DNA from: Archangium violaceum
Lineage (GTDB): Bacteria; Myxococcota; Myxococcia; Myxococcales; Myxococcaceae
Assembly (NCBI RefSeq): GCF_016859125.1
Contig: NZ_CP069338.1
Span: 1,550,001-1,614,000, forward strand
Length of the DNA stretch: 64,000 nucleotides
Direction: 5' to 3'
In this document: piece by piece, positions 51,976-61,239 of the stretch
How the letters are laid out: the number at the start of each line of letters is the position of its first letter
Numbering within the stretch: the first letter of the stretch is position 1
The notes under the pieces: model-generated
Seen by the model: only the letters and a program-made list of their open reading frames with translations
What the model was told of the DNA's origin: nothing
The model's database searches: none
Made by a program: the position numbers and the translations under genes

Positions 51976-52785
51976 ATGAAGAACCTGAGCATCGCCCTGG
52001 TCGTGCTGACCGCCACCGGCTGCGCGACGACAGGCAAGACCGCCGCGCAGCGCGTCGCCGAAATCGAGCGCTATCGCCAGCAGAAGTCGGCCGAGGCGGC
52101 CGAGGCAGCCAAGGAGGAAGCCCGGAAGCAGGCAATCGCGAGGGGCGAAGTCCTGCCGGAAGAAGCCAAGACCGCCACGGACGAGGCGAAGCCCACGAAC
52201 GAGGCAGGTGAGACCCCCTCGGCGACTCCCGCCACGCCCGCGACCGCGGAGACCACGAATCCCGCCGAGGTGACTCCGGCGGCTCCAGCCACGCCCGCGC
52301 TCCCGGTGGGGCCACGCACGGGCCTGTTCGGCATCCGCGCCAACCTGCTCGGCAGCACCCTGGCCCTGGGAGACTCGGCGGGCACCAGCTCGAGCCTGGG
52401 CCTCCGCTACTTCCTCAGTGACGCGGTGGGCGTCAACCTGAACGTCGGCTTCGCTTTCGCCTCGGTACAGGAAGCGTCCGTCACCGGCCTGTCGCTGGGC
52501 TTCGGTCTGAACGTCTATGGAGGCACTCCCGGCAAGGCCCTTCGCCCCTTCTTCGCGCTGGAGGGCGCGATCAACCAGGTGGGCACCGAGAACACGGGGA
52601 ACACGGGGGACGCGAGCGCCAGCGCGCTGTCGCTCGCGGCCGGTGGCGGCCTTGAGTACTGGCTCGCCCCACAGCTCTCCGTGAACACGACCCTCCTGGT
52701 CGGCCTGGCGTTCGTGCCCGACGTGGATGGTACCGTCATCGGCACCTTCCAGCCTGGGCTCGGCGTGACGCTCTACACCGAGTGA
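51976..52785 (+). CDS. Outer-membrane lipoprotein with beta-barrel-like domain
   Basis: A 269-residue protein with signal MKNLSIALVVLTATGC and lipobox Cys16. A helical charged stretch (about 20-60) and a Pro/Ala/Thr-rich linker (60-110) follow. The C-terminal 160 residues form alternating strands (FGIRANLLGSTLALG, LGLRYFLSDAVGVNLNVGFAF, LAAGGGLEYWLAPQLSVN, ending GLGVTLYTE). It looks like an 8-strand OM barrel tethered by a lipid anchor. Function unknown. Confidence 0.75.
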   Translation: MKNLSIALVVLTATGCATTGKTAAQRVAEIERYRQQKSAEAAEAAKEEARKQAIARGEVLPEEAKTATDEAKPTNEAGETPSATPATPATAETTNPAEVTPAAPATPALPVGPRTGLFGIRANLLGSTLALGDSAGTSSSLGLRYFLSDAVGVNLNVGFAFASVQEASVTGLSLGFGLNVYGGTPGKALRPFFALEGAINQVGTENTGNTGDASASALSLAAGGGLEYWLAPQLSVNTTLLVGLAFVPDVDGTVIGTFQPGLGVTLYTE

Positions 52786-52794
52786 GCGCGGCGC

Positions 52795-54096
52795 CTACTG
52801 GCCGCGGCCGATGCCGAAGTACGTGAAGCCCTCGTCGCGCGCGCGCTTCGGGTCGAACACGTTGCGGCCATCGAAGATGACCGGGCTCTTCATCAGCGCC
52901 TTGAGGCGCTTCATGTCCGGGTGGCGGAACTCGTTCCACTCCGTCACCAGGAAGAGCCCGTCCACGCCCTCCGCCGCGTCGTAGCAGGTCGGCGCGTAGA
53001 GCACGCGGTCGCCGAAGTAGCGCCGCGCCACCTCCGTCGCCACGGGATCATGGCACTGCACGCGCGCGCCCTTGCCCAGCAGCCCCTCGATGAGCTCCAC
53101 CGAGGGCGCCTCGCGCATGTCGTCCGTCTTCGGCTTGAACGCCAGGCCCCACACCGCGAAGGTGCGGTTGGACACGTCACCGTAGTGCTTGAGCGCCTTG
53201 GTGAGCAGGCAGCGCTTCTGTCGCGCGTTCGTGTTCTCCACCGCGCGCAGCAGGTCGAACTCCAGCCCCACGTCACGGGCCGTGGCCATCAGCGCCTTCA
53301 CGTCCTTCGGGAAGCAGCTCCCGCCGTAGCCGATGCCCGGGTACAGGAACGAGTAGCCGATGCGCTTGTCCGAGCCCATGCCCTTGCGGACCATCTCCGC
53401 GTCCGCGCCCACGCGCTCGCACAGGGACGCGATGTCGTTCATGAAGGAGATGCGCGTGGCGAGCATCGCGTTGGCCGCGTACTTCGTCAGCTCGGCCGAG
53501 CGCGGATCCATGAAGAGGATGGGGTTCTCCGTGCGCACGAAGGGCGCGTACAGCTCGCCCATGATCTTCCGCGCCCGCTCCGAGTTGGTGCCAATCACCA
53601 CCCGGTCCGGCTTGAGGAAGTCCTCGAGCGCGGCGCCCTCCTTGAGGAACTCGGGGTTGGACACCACGTCGAACTCGTACTGGGTGTTGCGCGCCACCGC
53701 GGCGGATACCCTGTCCGCGGTGCCCACCGGCACGGTGCTCTTGTCCACGATGACGGTGTAGTGGCGCAGCGCCCTGCCCACCTGCTCGGCGGCGTCGAGC
53801 ACGTACTGGAGATCCGCGCGCCCCGTCTCGCCCTCCGGCGTGCCCACGGCGATGAAGACCACCTGGGAGGGACCCACCGCGGCCTTCAGGTCATCGGTGA
53901 AGTGCAACCGCCGCGCGGCGATGTTGCGGTGGACCAGCTCCTCGAGCCCGGGCTCGTAGATGGGGAGCTGCCCACGCTTCAGCGCCTCGATCTTCTTCAG
54001 GTCCACGTCGATGCACGTGACGTCATGACCCGACTCGGCGAAGCAGGTGCCCGCCACCAACCCCACGTACCCCGTTCCAATGACCGCGATCTTCAT
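52795..54096 (-). CDS. ugd: UDP-glucose 6-dehydrogenase
   Basis: A 433-residue NAD-dependent enzyme that oxidises UDP-glucose to UDP-glucuronate, a precursor for acidic polysaccharides. The N-terminal Rossmann motif is GTGYVGLVAGTCFAESGH; the catalytic cysteine is in GIGYGGSCFPKD (about residue 268), with the conserved lysine/asparagine helix in ELTKYAANAMLATRISFMNDIA. Normal length, no missing motif. It is the downstream-most gene of the minus-strand polysaccharide cluster, 74 bp from the first glycosyltransferase. Confidence 0.95.
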   Translation of the reverse strand: MKIAVIGTGYVGLVAGTCFAESGHDVTCIDVDLKKIEALKRGQLPIYEPGLEELVHRNIAARRLHFTDDLKAAVGPSQVVFIAVGTPEGETGRADLQYVLDAAEQVGRALRHYTVIVDKSTVPVGTADRVSAAVARNTQYEFDVVSNPEFLKEGAALEDFLKPDRVVIGTNSERARKIMGELYAPFVRTENPILFMDPRSAELTKYAANAMLATRISFMNDIASLCERVGADAEMVRKGMGSDKRIGYSFLYPGIGYGGSCFPKDVKALMATARDVGLEFDLLRAVENTNARQKRCLLTKALKHYGDVSNRTFAVWGLAFKPKTDDMREAPSVELIEGLLGKGARVQCHDPVATEVARRYFGDRVLYAPTCYDAAEGVDGLFLVTEWNEFRHPDMKRLKALMKSPVIFDGRNVFDPKRARDEGFTYFGIGRGQ

Positions 54097-54170
54097 GAGT
54101 CCCGCCTCTCGTCCTCAACGCCCGGGCGCCGCCGGCTCGCGGCGCGCGCCTCTGATGTGGAACCGAAGCC

Positions 54171-55265
54171 CTACGGCTTCCGACCCGAGCTCACCGCCCG
54201 GGCGTACTGCTCCAGGGCCTCGGCCCGGTGCGCCGCGGTGTGCTCGGCCAGCACCCGCTCGCGCGCCTTCATGCCCATGGCCTGACGCTCCGGCTCCGAA
54301 ACCTCCCGGAGGAAGCGCAGCGTCTCCTCGCCGGAGTGGGAGATGAAGATCTCCTTCCCCGGGACGAAGAGCGTGTCGAGCCCCGCCCATTCATCGCTGA
54401 TGATGGGCACGCCGCACGCCGCTGCCTCGAAGAGCCTCACGCTCGGCGAGTAGCCTGCTCTCACCATGTCCGCGCGCGTGACGTTCAGGGTGAAGCGCTG
54501 GGAGTTGTAGAAGGCCGGGTGCTCGGGCGGAGCCAGGTGCTCCACGCGCGACACGTTGGAGGGCCACTGGATGCCCGCCGGGTACTGGGGCCCGGCGACC
54601 ACGAAGCGGCCAGCGCTCCACTCCCGCGCGGCGTCGAGCATCAGCCGCTCCAGCACCGGCTGCCGGTCGTCACTGTACGTGCCCAGGTACCCGAGGTCCC
54701 AGAGGGGCTCGCGGTGCTGCGGCGCGTACAGCTCGGGGTCGGCGCTGCAGTAGAGCGGCCGGGCCGCGGGAGAGCCGAGCTCGCGCTCGATGCGCTCGAG
54801 CGTGGGTCCGCCCGTGAAGGACAGGTAGAGCTGGTAGCCGGGAATGAGCTCGGGCGAGAGGTACTCGAAGTCCTTGCGCGCCAGCTTCGCCAGCGTCACC
54901 GGCGTGTCGATGTCATAGAAGGCCGAGACACCGCGAGCGGTGTGCTGCACCCAGTTGCCCACCTCCACGCCCTGGGGCACGTACGAGCCCACCACGACCA
55001 GGTCCGCGCGGCGCACCTCGCCCGCGAAACGCTCCTTCAGGTCATCGAGGCCGCTGTACAGCTCGGTGCGCCCGTAGGGAGGCCGCGGCAGGTCGCGGTT
55101 GGAGGCGTACCAGGGCACGTCCCGCTCGAGGAACAGGACGTCATGCCCGCGCCGCACCAGCTCGCGCACCAGTCCCCGGTAGGTGGTGGCGTGTCCGTTG
55201 CCCCAGCTCGACGTGATGGACAGCCCGAGAATGACGATCCGCATCCGCTCCGTCTCCGTCTTCAT
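54171..55265 (-). CDS. CgeB-family glycosyltransferase
   Basis: A 364-residue cytoplasmic GT-B-fold protein. The N-terminal domain begins MRIVILGLSITSSWGNGHATTYRGL; the C-terminal nucleotide-sugar domain has RADMVRAGYSPSVRLFEAAACGVPIISD followed by an acidic LDTLFVPGKEI. This matches CgeB/spore-maturation-type glycosyltransferases. The gene is 3 bp after a related one (55269-56375) and resembles it throughout, suggesting tandem duplication and divergence. Donor and acceptor unknown. Confidence 0.85.
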   Translation of the reverse strand: MKTETERMRIVILGLSITSSWGNGHATTYRGLVRELVRRGHDVLFLERDVPWYASNRDLPRPPYGRTELYSGLDDLKERFAGEVRRADLVVVGSYVPQGVEVGNWVQHTARGVSAFYDIDTPVTLAKLARKDFEYLSPELIPGYQLYLSFTGGPTLERIERELGSPAARPLYCSADPELYAPQHREPLWDLGYLGTYSDDRQPVLERLMLDAAREWSAGRFVVAGPQYPAGIQWPSNVSRVEHLAPPEHPAFYNSQRFTLNVTRADMVRAGYSPSVRLFEAAACGVPIISDEWAGLDTLFVPGKEIFISHSGEETLRFLREVSEPERQAMGMKARERVLAEHTAAHRAEALEQYARAVSSGRKP

Positions 55266-55268
55266 GAC

Positions 55269-56375
55269 TCAAGCCACCCGCTCGCGAGTACCGCTCTTCT
55301 GGAAGCCGAGCACCTCCTCCACCTTGGAGGCGCGGTGCGCGTACGTGTGCTCGGACAGCACGCGCTTCATCGCCGCCTGGCCGATGCGCCGCGACTCGGT
55401 CTCGTTCAGCTCGCGCACGTGCTCGGCGACCTCCTCGCCCGAGTGCGCCACGAGGATTTCACGGCCCGGCTCCAGGAACAGCTCCACGCCCTTGAAGGCG
55501 TCGGTGATGATGCAGGCCCCCGCCCCCGCGGCCTCGAAGACGCGCGTGGCCGGCGAGAAGCCGAAGCGGGCCATGCTGTCGCGGTTGATGTTGAGCACCG
55601 CCCGGGCCGAGCAGTTCAGCGCGTTGTGGTCCTGCGTGTAGACGTGGCCGAGGTACTTCACGTTCTCCGGCAGCGAGCGGTCTCCCCAGCCACTGCCTCC
55701 GAGCAGGAAGCGCGACTGCGGCAGGAGCTCGGCGGCCTCGAGGAAGAAGGCCTCCACACGGGCCTCGCGGTCCGGCAGACGGTTGCCCAGGAAGGCCAGG
55801 TCACCCGCGAAGCGCGGATCCGCCGCCACCGGATGGTGGGTGCTCGGATCGAGCGCGTTGTAGATGGGCACGCACTCCTTCGCGCCGAGCGCCTTGTAGG
55901 CGGACACCACCGGCTCGCCGCCGCCATACGTGAGGATGTGGTCGTAGCGGGGAATCAGCGCCCGGAACGGATCGTTCCGGTCCTTCTCCACCCGCTCGAG
56001 CGTGGCCGGCGCGTCCACGTCCCAGAACACCACCTGGGTACCGGGGCGCTGCAGCTCCAGCACGCGCTCCTCGAGCAGCGCGTCGAACACACCGACGCCG
56101 CTCGCCTTCACCACCACGTCCGAGTCAGCCGCCTCCTTCAGGCAGCGATCGAGCTCCGCCGTGCCCTGCGCGGAGTAGACGACCGAGCGCGCCCAGTCCG
56201 GGTCCGGCATGTCGCGGTGCTGCTGGCGCTCGTAGGCGTCCGGCTCGTAGAAGGTGACGCGGTGCCCGCGGTCATACAGCGCGCGGATGATGCCCCGGTA
56301 GTACGTGGCCGCCCCGTTCCAGTAGGCCGAGACGAGGCTCGAGCCGAAGAAGGCGATGCGAAGACCCTTGCTCAT
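55269..56375 (-). CDS. CgeB-family glycosyltransferase
   Basis: A 368-residue paralogue of the previous gene. N-terminus LRIAFFGSSLVSAYWNGAATYYRG; C-terminal RDSMARFGFSPATRVFEAAGAGACIITD. The ATG overlaps the stop of the 56372-57511 gene by 4 bp. The three consecutive CgeB-like enzymes probably add successive sugars to one repeat unit or modify a surface glycan. Confidence 0.85.
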   Translation of the reverse strand: MSKGLRIAFFGSSLVSAYWNGAATYYRGIIRALYDRGHRVTFYEPDAYERQQHRDMPDPDWARSVVYSAQGTAELDRCLKEAADSDVVVKASGVGVFDALLEERVLELQRPGTQVVFWDVDAPATLERVEKDRNDPFRALIPRYDHILTYGGGEPVVSAYKALGAKECVPIYNALDPSTHHPVAADPRFAGDLAFLGNRLPDREARVEAFFLEAAELLPQSRFLLGGSGWGDRSLPENVKYLGHVYTQDHNALNCSARAVLNINRDSMARFGFSPATRVFEAAGAGACIITDAFKGVELFLEPGREILVAHSGEEVAEHVRELNETESRRIGQAAMKRVLSEHTYAHRASKVEEVLGFQKSGTRERVA

Positions 56376-57511
56376 GCGATGACCCTTTCCCGAGTGATCG
56401 GGTTCAGTTCGGAAGCCTCGATGCCCAGCTGCTGGCAGATGCGCAGGAGCTCATCCACCCGGTGCCCACACGTGTGCCGCGCGAGCACCGTGCGCCGGCC
56501 GTGCTCGGCGAGCTCGCGCCGCAGCCCCTCGTCGGCGAGCAGCGCCCGCAGGTGCCGCTGCATCTCCTGGCCGTTGTTGGCGATGAGGAAGTCCTGGCCC
56601 GGGGTGAAGAGCCCCTCCGCGTCCGACCAGGGCGCCGTCACCAGGGGAATGCCGCAGGCGAGCGCCTCGAAGGGGCGGATGGTGGGGATGCCGGGCAGCG
56701 CCCGGGTATAGGGCCGGCGCGGCACGTGGACCGTGACACGCGCCTGGGCGAAAGCCACGGGCGCGCGGTGGTTCGGCAACCAGCCGGCGTACTCGATGCC
56801 CGACTCGGCCAGCGCCGCGCGCGCGGTGTCCGGGTAGCGCACGCCATGGACGCGGGCCTTCAGGCCGAGCGCCTTCACCGGATCCAACAGGAACTCGTGC
56901 AGCTCCGCGGTGCGCTCGTCGTCACCCCAGTTGCCAATCCAGACGAGATCCCTCTCCGGCCTCACGTGCGGCTGCGGGAGGAACACGCGCGCGTCGGCGG
57001 CCTCGTGCCACGTCCAGGCCTGACGGGTCCACCCCGCGTCCAGGTAGATGCGCCGGATGACCTCACCGAAGGCGAGCACGCCGTCGTAGTGGGTGAGCTC
57101 GTAACGGGCCATCTCCTCCCGGGCGCTCACGCTGCGGTGGTGCGTGTCATGGAAGAGCAGCCGGAAGGTGCCGCCCGCCTTGCGCCGCTCACCGAGCCGC
57201 ATCACCAACTCCGGCGCGCTCCACTCGTGGACGATCACCAGGTGGGCGCCCTCGAGCGCGCGATCCAGGTCCAGCGTGTCGAGCGCATAGCGCTCGGGAA
57301 CCACGTGCGGGTAGACGGCGCGAACCTCGCCCAGCGCCTCCGCCCCGAGGGGCTCGGCCAGGAGGTTCTGCATGCTCCACGCATCCGCGGGCTCGAACAC
57401 ACGCACATCGTGACCACGCAGTGCGAGATCCGTCACCACCCCACGCAGGAAGTGGGCGTTGCCGTGATTCCAATCAGACAGGAGGGAGTGACAGAAGAAG
57501 ACGATACGCAT
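56372..57511 (-). CDS. CgeB-family glycosyltransferase
   Basis: A 379-residue third member of the tandem set. N-terminus MRIVFFCHSLLSDWNHGNAHFLRGV; C-terminal ALPGIPTIRPFEALACGIPLVTAPW followed by DAEGLFTPGQDFLIA. The start is 18 bp after the GT4 gene stop. The terminal HTCGHRVDELL helix is also seen in the two neighbours (EHTAAHRAEAL, EHTYAHRASKV), which supports common ancestry. Confidence 0.85.
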   Translation of the reverse strand: MRIVFFCHSLLSDWNHGNAHFLRGVVTDLALRGHDVRVFEPADAWSMQNLLAEPLGAEALGEVRAVYPHVVPERYALDTLDLDRALEGAHLVIVHEWSAPELVMRLGERRKAGGTFRLLFHDTHHRSVSAREEMARYELTHYDGVLAFGEVIRRIYLDAGWTRQAWTWHEAADARVFLPQPHVRPERDLVWIGNWGDDERTAELHEFLLDPVKALGLKARVHGVRYPDTARAALAESGIEYAGWLPNHRAPVAFAQARVTVHVPRRPYTRALPGIPTIRPFEALACGIPLVTAPWSDAEGLFTPGQDFLIANNGQEMQRHLRALLADEGLRRELAEHGRRTVLARHTCGHRVDELLRICQQLGIEASELNPITRERVIA

Positions 57512-57529
57512 CGGTGATTGGCTCTCCGG

Positions 57530-58687
57530 TCATGAAGCGTGGAGCGCGGGAAGGACCCGCCTCTCCGAGGGCCGCGCTCGGAGCGCGGCATAGAGCTCCA
57601 GGTAGGCCTCCGCCATGCGGCGGGGCGTGAAGGTCCGTGCACGGGCATGGGCCCTGGCGGCGAGGCGCTCTCGCTCGGCGGGGTTCGCCATCAGCCGCGT
57701 CAGTGCCTCGGCGAGCCCATCTCCATCCTCCGGGTGGACGAAGAGCGCGGCGTCGCCCCACACCTCGCGCAAGCTCGGGATGTCTCCGAGCACCAGCGCG
57801 CATCCGGCGAGGGCGGCCTCCAGCACGGACAGACCGAAGGGCTCATAACGAGCGGGCAGCGCATAGACGGCGGCGCGCGCCATCCACCCGGCGAGCTCCG
57901 AGGGCGTGAGCCGTCCGAGCGGCTGGACATGGTGGGCCCGGGCCGAGTCGCCTCCGCTCGGGTGCTGCGTCTCCCCCGCCACCCGTACCGGGAACGGGAG
58001 TCGCGGCGCGACGGCCTCCAGCGCCACCAGGTTCTTGGCCTCGTCCCACAGCCGGCCCGCGGCGAGCACGAAGGGCTCCTTCGCACCTGGAGGGAAGGAC
58101 TCCGCCCGCCTCGCGTTGGCGATGACCTGCGTCGCGCGGAAGGGGCCGTAGAGCCGCTCGGCGGCGGCGAGCATCGCCTCGCTGGGCGCCACCACGCGCT
58201 CCGCCGCGCGCAATCCCCGCGCCACCTCTTCCCTGTAACGCGCGTAGCGCCCGGGGGCGGACTCTCCCTTGACGGCCTCCCACCATGAGAGGACGCACGA
58301 GTGCGCCACCACCAGCACCGGCGTCTTCCAGGGAAGCGCGCCGTGGCAATACCCATTGAGATGGATGATGTCGGGGGAGAGCCGCGCTTCCAGCTCGAGG
58401 AGCCACTCCCCCGAGGCGCGAACATCCTCCCACGGGTCGTCCATCCACTCGAGCTGGTAGCTGCTCTCGTGGATGGACAGGCCCGGAACCTCGCGCGCTT
58501 CCGCCCTTTGCGCGAGGGACAGCGGTGCTCCCAGGGTCGCGAGCTCCACCTGCACGCCGTCCTCGGCGAGTGCCCGGCAGAGCTCGAGAGCGTACGTCCA
58601 CACGCCACCCACCGTATCGGCGGTCATCAACACCCGCCGGATGGGCGGCGGCAGACTCACGCTCGGGCTACCCCGCGAACGCTTCAA
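57530..58687 (-). CDS. GT4-family glycosyltransferase
   Basis: A 385-residue GT-B enzyme. N-terminal RRVLMTADTVGGVWTYALELCRAL binds the acceptor side; C-terminal YEPFGLSVLEAALAGCALVLGD holds the E-x7-E motif of GT4 retaining transferases. The ATG lies 20 bp inside the 3' end of the epimerase gene; a later ATG at residue 21 is possible. Part of the polysaccharide operon. Confidence 0.88.
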   Translation of the reverse strand: MKRSRGSPSVSLPPPIRRVLMTADTVGGVWTYALELCRALAEDGVQVELATLGAPLSLAQRAEAREVPGLSIHESSYQLEWMDDPWEDVRASGEWLLELEARLSPDIIHLNGYCHGALPWKTPVLVVAHSCVLSWWEAVKGESAPGRYARYREEVARGLRAAERVVAPSEAMLAAAERLYGPFRATQVIANARRAESFPPGAKEPFVLAAGRLWDEAKNLVALEAVAPRLPFPVRVAGETQHPSGGDSARAHHVQPLGRLTPSELAGWMARAAVYALPARYEPFGLSVLEAALAGCALVLGDIPSLREVWGDAALFVHPEDGDGLAEALTRLMANPAERERLAARAHARARTFTPRRMAEAYLELYAALRARPSERRVLPALHAS

Positions 58688-59780
58688 GCGAAGCTCCTCC
58701 CGCGGGTGGTTGGCTCGCCCGCTCCTCCGCCATCTCTTCCAGCCACGTGTGCAGCCGGGCCACGCCCTGCTCGACGCCCACCTGCGGCGCCCAGCCCGTG
58801 GCTTGCTGGAACTTGCGGGTATCGGAGACGTAGTAGCGCTGGTCGCCGGTGCGCCAACCCTCGAAACGGATCTCGGGGCTGCGCCCCGTGCGCTGGGCGA
58901 TCAGATCGAGCAACTCCAGCAGACTCACGGTGCGCTCCGGGCCACCACCGATGTTGAAGGCCTGCCCCCGGAGCTGGTCGATGTTCGCCTGCGCCAGGCG
59001 GAAGGCACGCACCAGGTCCTCGATGAAGAGGATGTCGCGCACCTGCATGCCGTCACCGTAGAGGGTGATGGGCTTGCCCTCGAGCGCCCGGATGAGGAAG
59101 TGCGCCACCCAGCCTTGATCCTCGGTGCCGAACTGCCGCGGCCCGTAGATGCAGCTCATGCGGAACACCGCGGTCTTCAGCCCGAAGGAGCGCCCGTAGT
59201 CGAGCACGTACTGATCCGCCGCGCCCTTGGAGCAGCCGTAGGGGCTCTCGAAGTCGAGCGGGCAGCGCTCGCTGATGCCGTGGGAGCGCGTCGCCTCGTC
59301 CCGGGGCTCGTAGCGGCGGCCGTTCCGGGCGAACTCCATCCCCAGCAGCCCGCCGTAGACCTTGTTCGTCGAGGTGAAGATGAGCGGGGCCGGCTCCTCC
59401 GTGTGCCGCAGGGCCTCCAGGACGTTGAGCGTCCCCCGCGCGTTCACCTCGAAGTCGTGCACCGGGCCCTCCAGGCTGGTGGTCACCGCCACCTGGGCCG
59501 CGAAGTGGAAGACCTCCTCGGCGCCGCGCACCGCCCGCTTCACCGCCTTCTCGTCGCGGATGTCGGCCACCTCCACGCTGAGCAGCTCGCCGTGGCGGGA
59601 CTTGAGCCAGCGCAGGTTGCGCTCCACGCCGGCGCGCGAGACGTTGTCGAACACCAGCACCCGGCGGCCCTCGCTCAGGTAGTGGTCCGCCACGTTGGAG
59701 CCGATGAACCCGGCCCCGCCGAAGATGACCACCCGCTTGTCGTGGCCGTTCTTCTGATGACCCGCTCGCGTCTTGCTCAT
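58668..59780 (-). CDS. NAD-dependent sugar epimerase, CDP-paratose 2-epimerase-like
   Basis: A 370-residue extended short-chain dehydrogenase. NAD site VVIFGGAGFIGSNVADHYL; catalytic region FTSTNKVYGG and YGCSKGAADQYVLDYG (YxxxK). The STNKVYG stretch and overall order are typical of CDP-paratose/tyvelose 2-epimerases, suggesting a dideoxyhexose in the polymer, though the exact substrate is uncertain. ATG at 59778-59780 overlaps the stop of the next epimerase gene. Confidence 0.88.
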   Translation of the reverse strand: MSKTRAGHQKNGHDKRVVIFGGAGFIGSNVADHYLSEGRRVLVFDNVSRAGVERNLRWLKSRHGELLSVEVADIRDEKAVKRAVRGAEEVFHFAAQVAVTTSLEGPVHDFEVNARGTLNVLEALRHTEEPAPLIFTSTNKVYGGLLGMEFARNGRRYEPRDEATRSHGISERCPLDFESPYGCSKGAADQYVLDYGRSFGLKTAVFRMSCIYGPRQFGTEDQGWVAHFLIRALEGKPITLYGDGMQVRDILFIEDLVRAFRLAQANIDQLRGQAFNIGGGPERTVSLLELLDLIAQRTGRSPEIRFEGWRTGDQRYYVSDTRKFQQATGWAPQVGVEQGVARLHTWLEEMAEERASQPPAGGASLEAFAG

Positions 59781-60898
59781 ACGGTCAACCCTCGAGCCTC
59801 GAGCTCCGCCCTCGCCTCGGCCACACGGTCCGTGGCCACCTGCCCCTCGAGCCACTGCGCCAGCTCGGCCAGACCCTGCTGGAAGCCAATCTGGGGCTCG
59901 TACCCCAGTACCTTGCGGGCCTGAGTAATGTCAGCGAAGCAGTGGCGGATGTCGCCCATCCGGTATTTGCCCGTCACGGCCGGCCGGATGTGTGGCTTGC
60001 CCATCACTTCGCCGATGGCCTTCGCCACATCCCGAACAGTGACCGCCTGGCCGCTGCCGATGTTGAGCACGTGACCGGCCGCGTCCCGAACCTCGAGCGC
60101 CAGGCGGCAGGCGAGCGCCACGTCGTGCACGTTCACGAAGTCGCGCTGCTGCATGCCATCCTCGAAGATGAGCGGCGAGTTCCCGTTGAGGAGCCGCGAG
60201 GCGAAGATGGCAAGCACCCCGGTGTAGGGGTTGGAGAGCGCCTGGCGCGGGCCATAGACGTTGAAGAAGCGCAGCGCCACCGTCGGGATGTTGTAGGCGC
60301 GGCCGGTGATGAGGCACAGCCGCTCCTGGTCGTACTTGGAGAGCGCGTACACGGACGAGAGCGCCGGAATCTTGGTCTCGGGCGTGGGCAGTGGCGAGAG
60401 CAGCTCTCCGTTGGCGCCGCGCAACTCCCAGTCACCGGACTGGAGCTGCTCCAGGGTGCGGTCGGTGCCGGGCACGAGGCGGCCGTCTGGCGTCCGGAAG
60501 AGCCCCTCGCCGTAGACGCTCATGCTGGAGGCCACCACCAGCCGCTCCACCGGACGCTCGATGAGTGCTTCCATCAACACCGCGGTGCCGATGTTGTTCA
60601 CCGACGTATAGTGCTCCACCTCGTACATGCTCTGGCCCACGCCCACGGCCGCGGCGAAGTGGTAGACGGCGTCCACCCCCTCGAGCGCGCGCCGGACGGC
60701 CTGACGGTCACGCACGTCACCGACGATGAGCTCCACGTCCGGGTTGAGGTAGGACGGGCGCGCCCGGCTCTCCCCATGCACCTGCGGGAGCAGCGCGTCC
60801 AAGGCCCTGACGCGATAACCGTGTGCGATGAGCTCATCCGCCAGATGCGAACCGATGAAGCCCGCGCCTCCGGTGATGAGTACCTGCTTGCGCCTCAT
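59777..60898 (-). CDS. NAD-dependent epimerase/dehydratase
   Basis: A 373-residue SDR enzyme. VLITGGAGFIGSHLADEL binds NAD; SSMSVYGEG and YALSKYDQERL supply the catalytic Ser and YxxxK; FFNVYGPRQ is the usual substrate-side motif. It acts on a nucleotide-sugar, probably as a UDP-hexose 4-epimerase or a dTDP-sugar enzyme. ATG at 60896-60898 follows GGGAGGGAAC, a strong ribosome site; it is the first gene of the polysaccharide run. Confidence 0.88.
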   Translation of the reverse strand: MRRKQVLITGGAGFIGSHLADELIAHGYRVRALDALLPQVHGESRARPSYLNPDVELIVGDVRDRQAVRRALEGVDAVYHFAAAVGVGQSMYEVEHYTSVNNIGTAVLMEALIERPVERLVVASSMSVYGEGLFRTPDGRLVPGTDRTLEQLQSGDWELRGANGELLSPLPTPETKIPALSSVYALSKYDQERLCLITGRAYNIPTVALRFFNVYGPRQALSNPYTGVLAIFASRLLNGNSPLIFEDGMQQRDFVNVHDVALACRLALEVRDAAGHVLNIGSGQAVTVRDVAKAIGEVMGKPHIRPAVTGKYRMGDIRHCFADITQARKVLGYEPQIGFQQGLAELAQWLEGQVATDRVAEARAELEARGLTV

Positions 60899-61239
60899 GT
60901 TCCCTCCCGACAGCCGCCGCGCCCTGTCCGCGCGCGCCCTGGTGGTTGCGTGGTCAGGAGCCAGCCCGATGTGCGACGGCTCCTTCGTTCCGCAGGAAGA
61001 GTAAGCACCGTGCTGCCTGGCGGTACCCCTGGTCCGGCGGGTCCATCGCACTGTCGTTTACGCTTCTCCCCGAGCGCACGTGCAATTGGACCGGAGGCCC
61101 AGGACCCGGGGGCGGGTTGGACCAGCAGCGAACACATTCCCACCCGAAACGTTGGCTTCCGGAACCTACCTGAAATGTCGTGTGAAGCGCACACACGCGC
61201 CCCGAAGGGGCCTCGTGAAGAGCAGGTGGGCTCGGCGCT
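60899..61239. other. Intergenic region upstream of the polysaccharide genes
   Basis: About 340 bp between the ABC exporter stop and the first epimerase gene. It should contain the promoter for the seven-gene polysaccharide run at 52795-60898. A compact hairpin (61199-61211) lies near its right end. No gene, RNA or clear promoter boxes were recognised. Confidence 0.35.
61199..61211 (-). terminator. Hairpin after the ABC exporter gene
   Basis: GCCCC-TTC-GGGGC on the minus strand, about 28 bp past the exporter stop. The short stem with a tight loop could end transcription, but no T-run follows. Confidence 0.35.
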
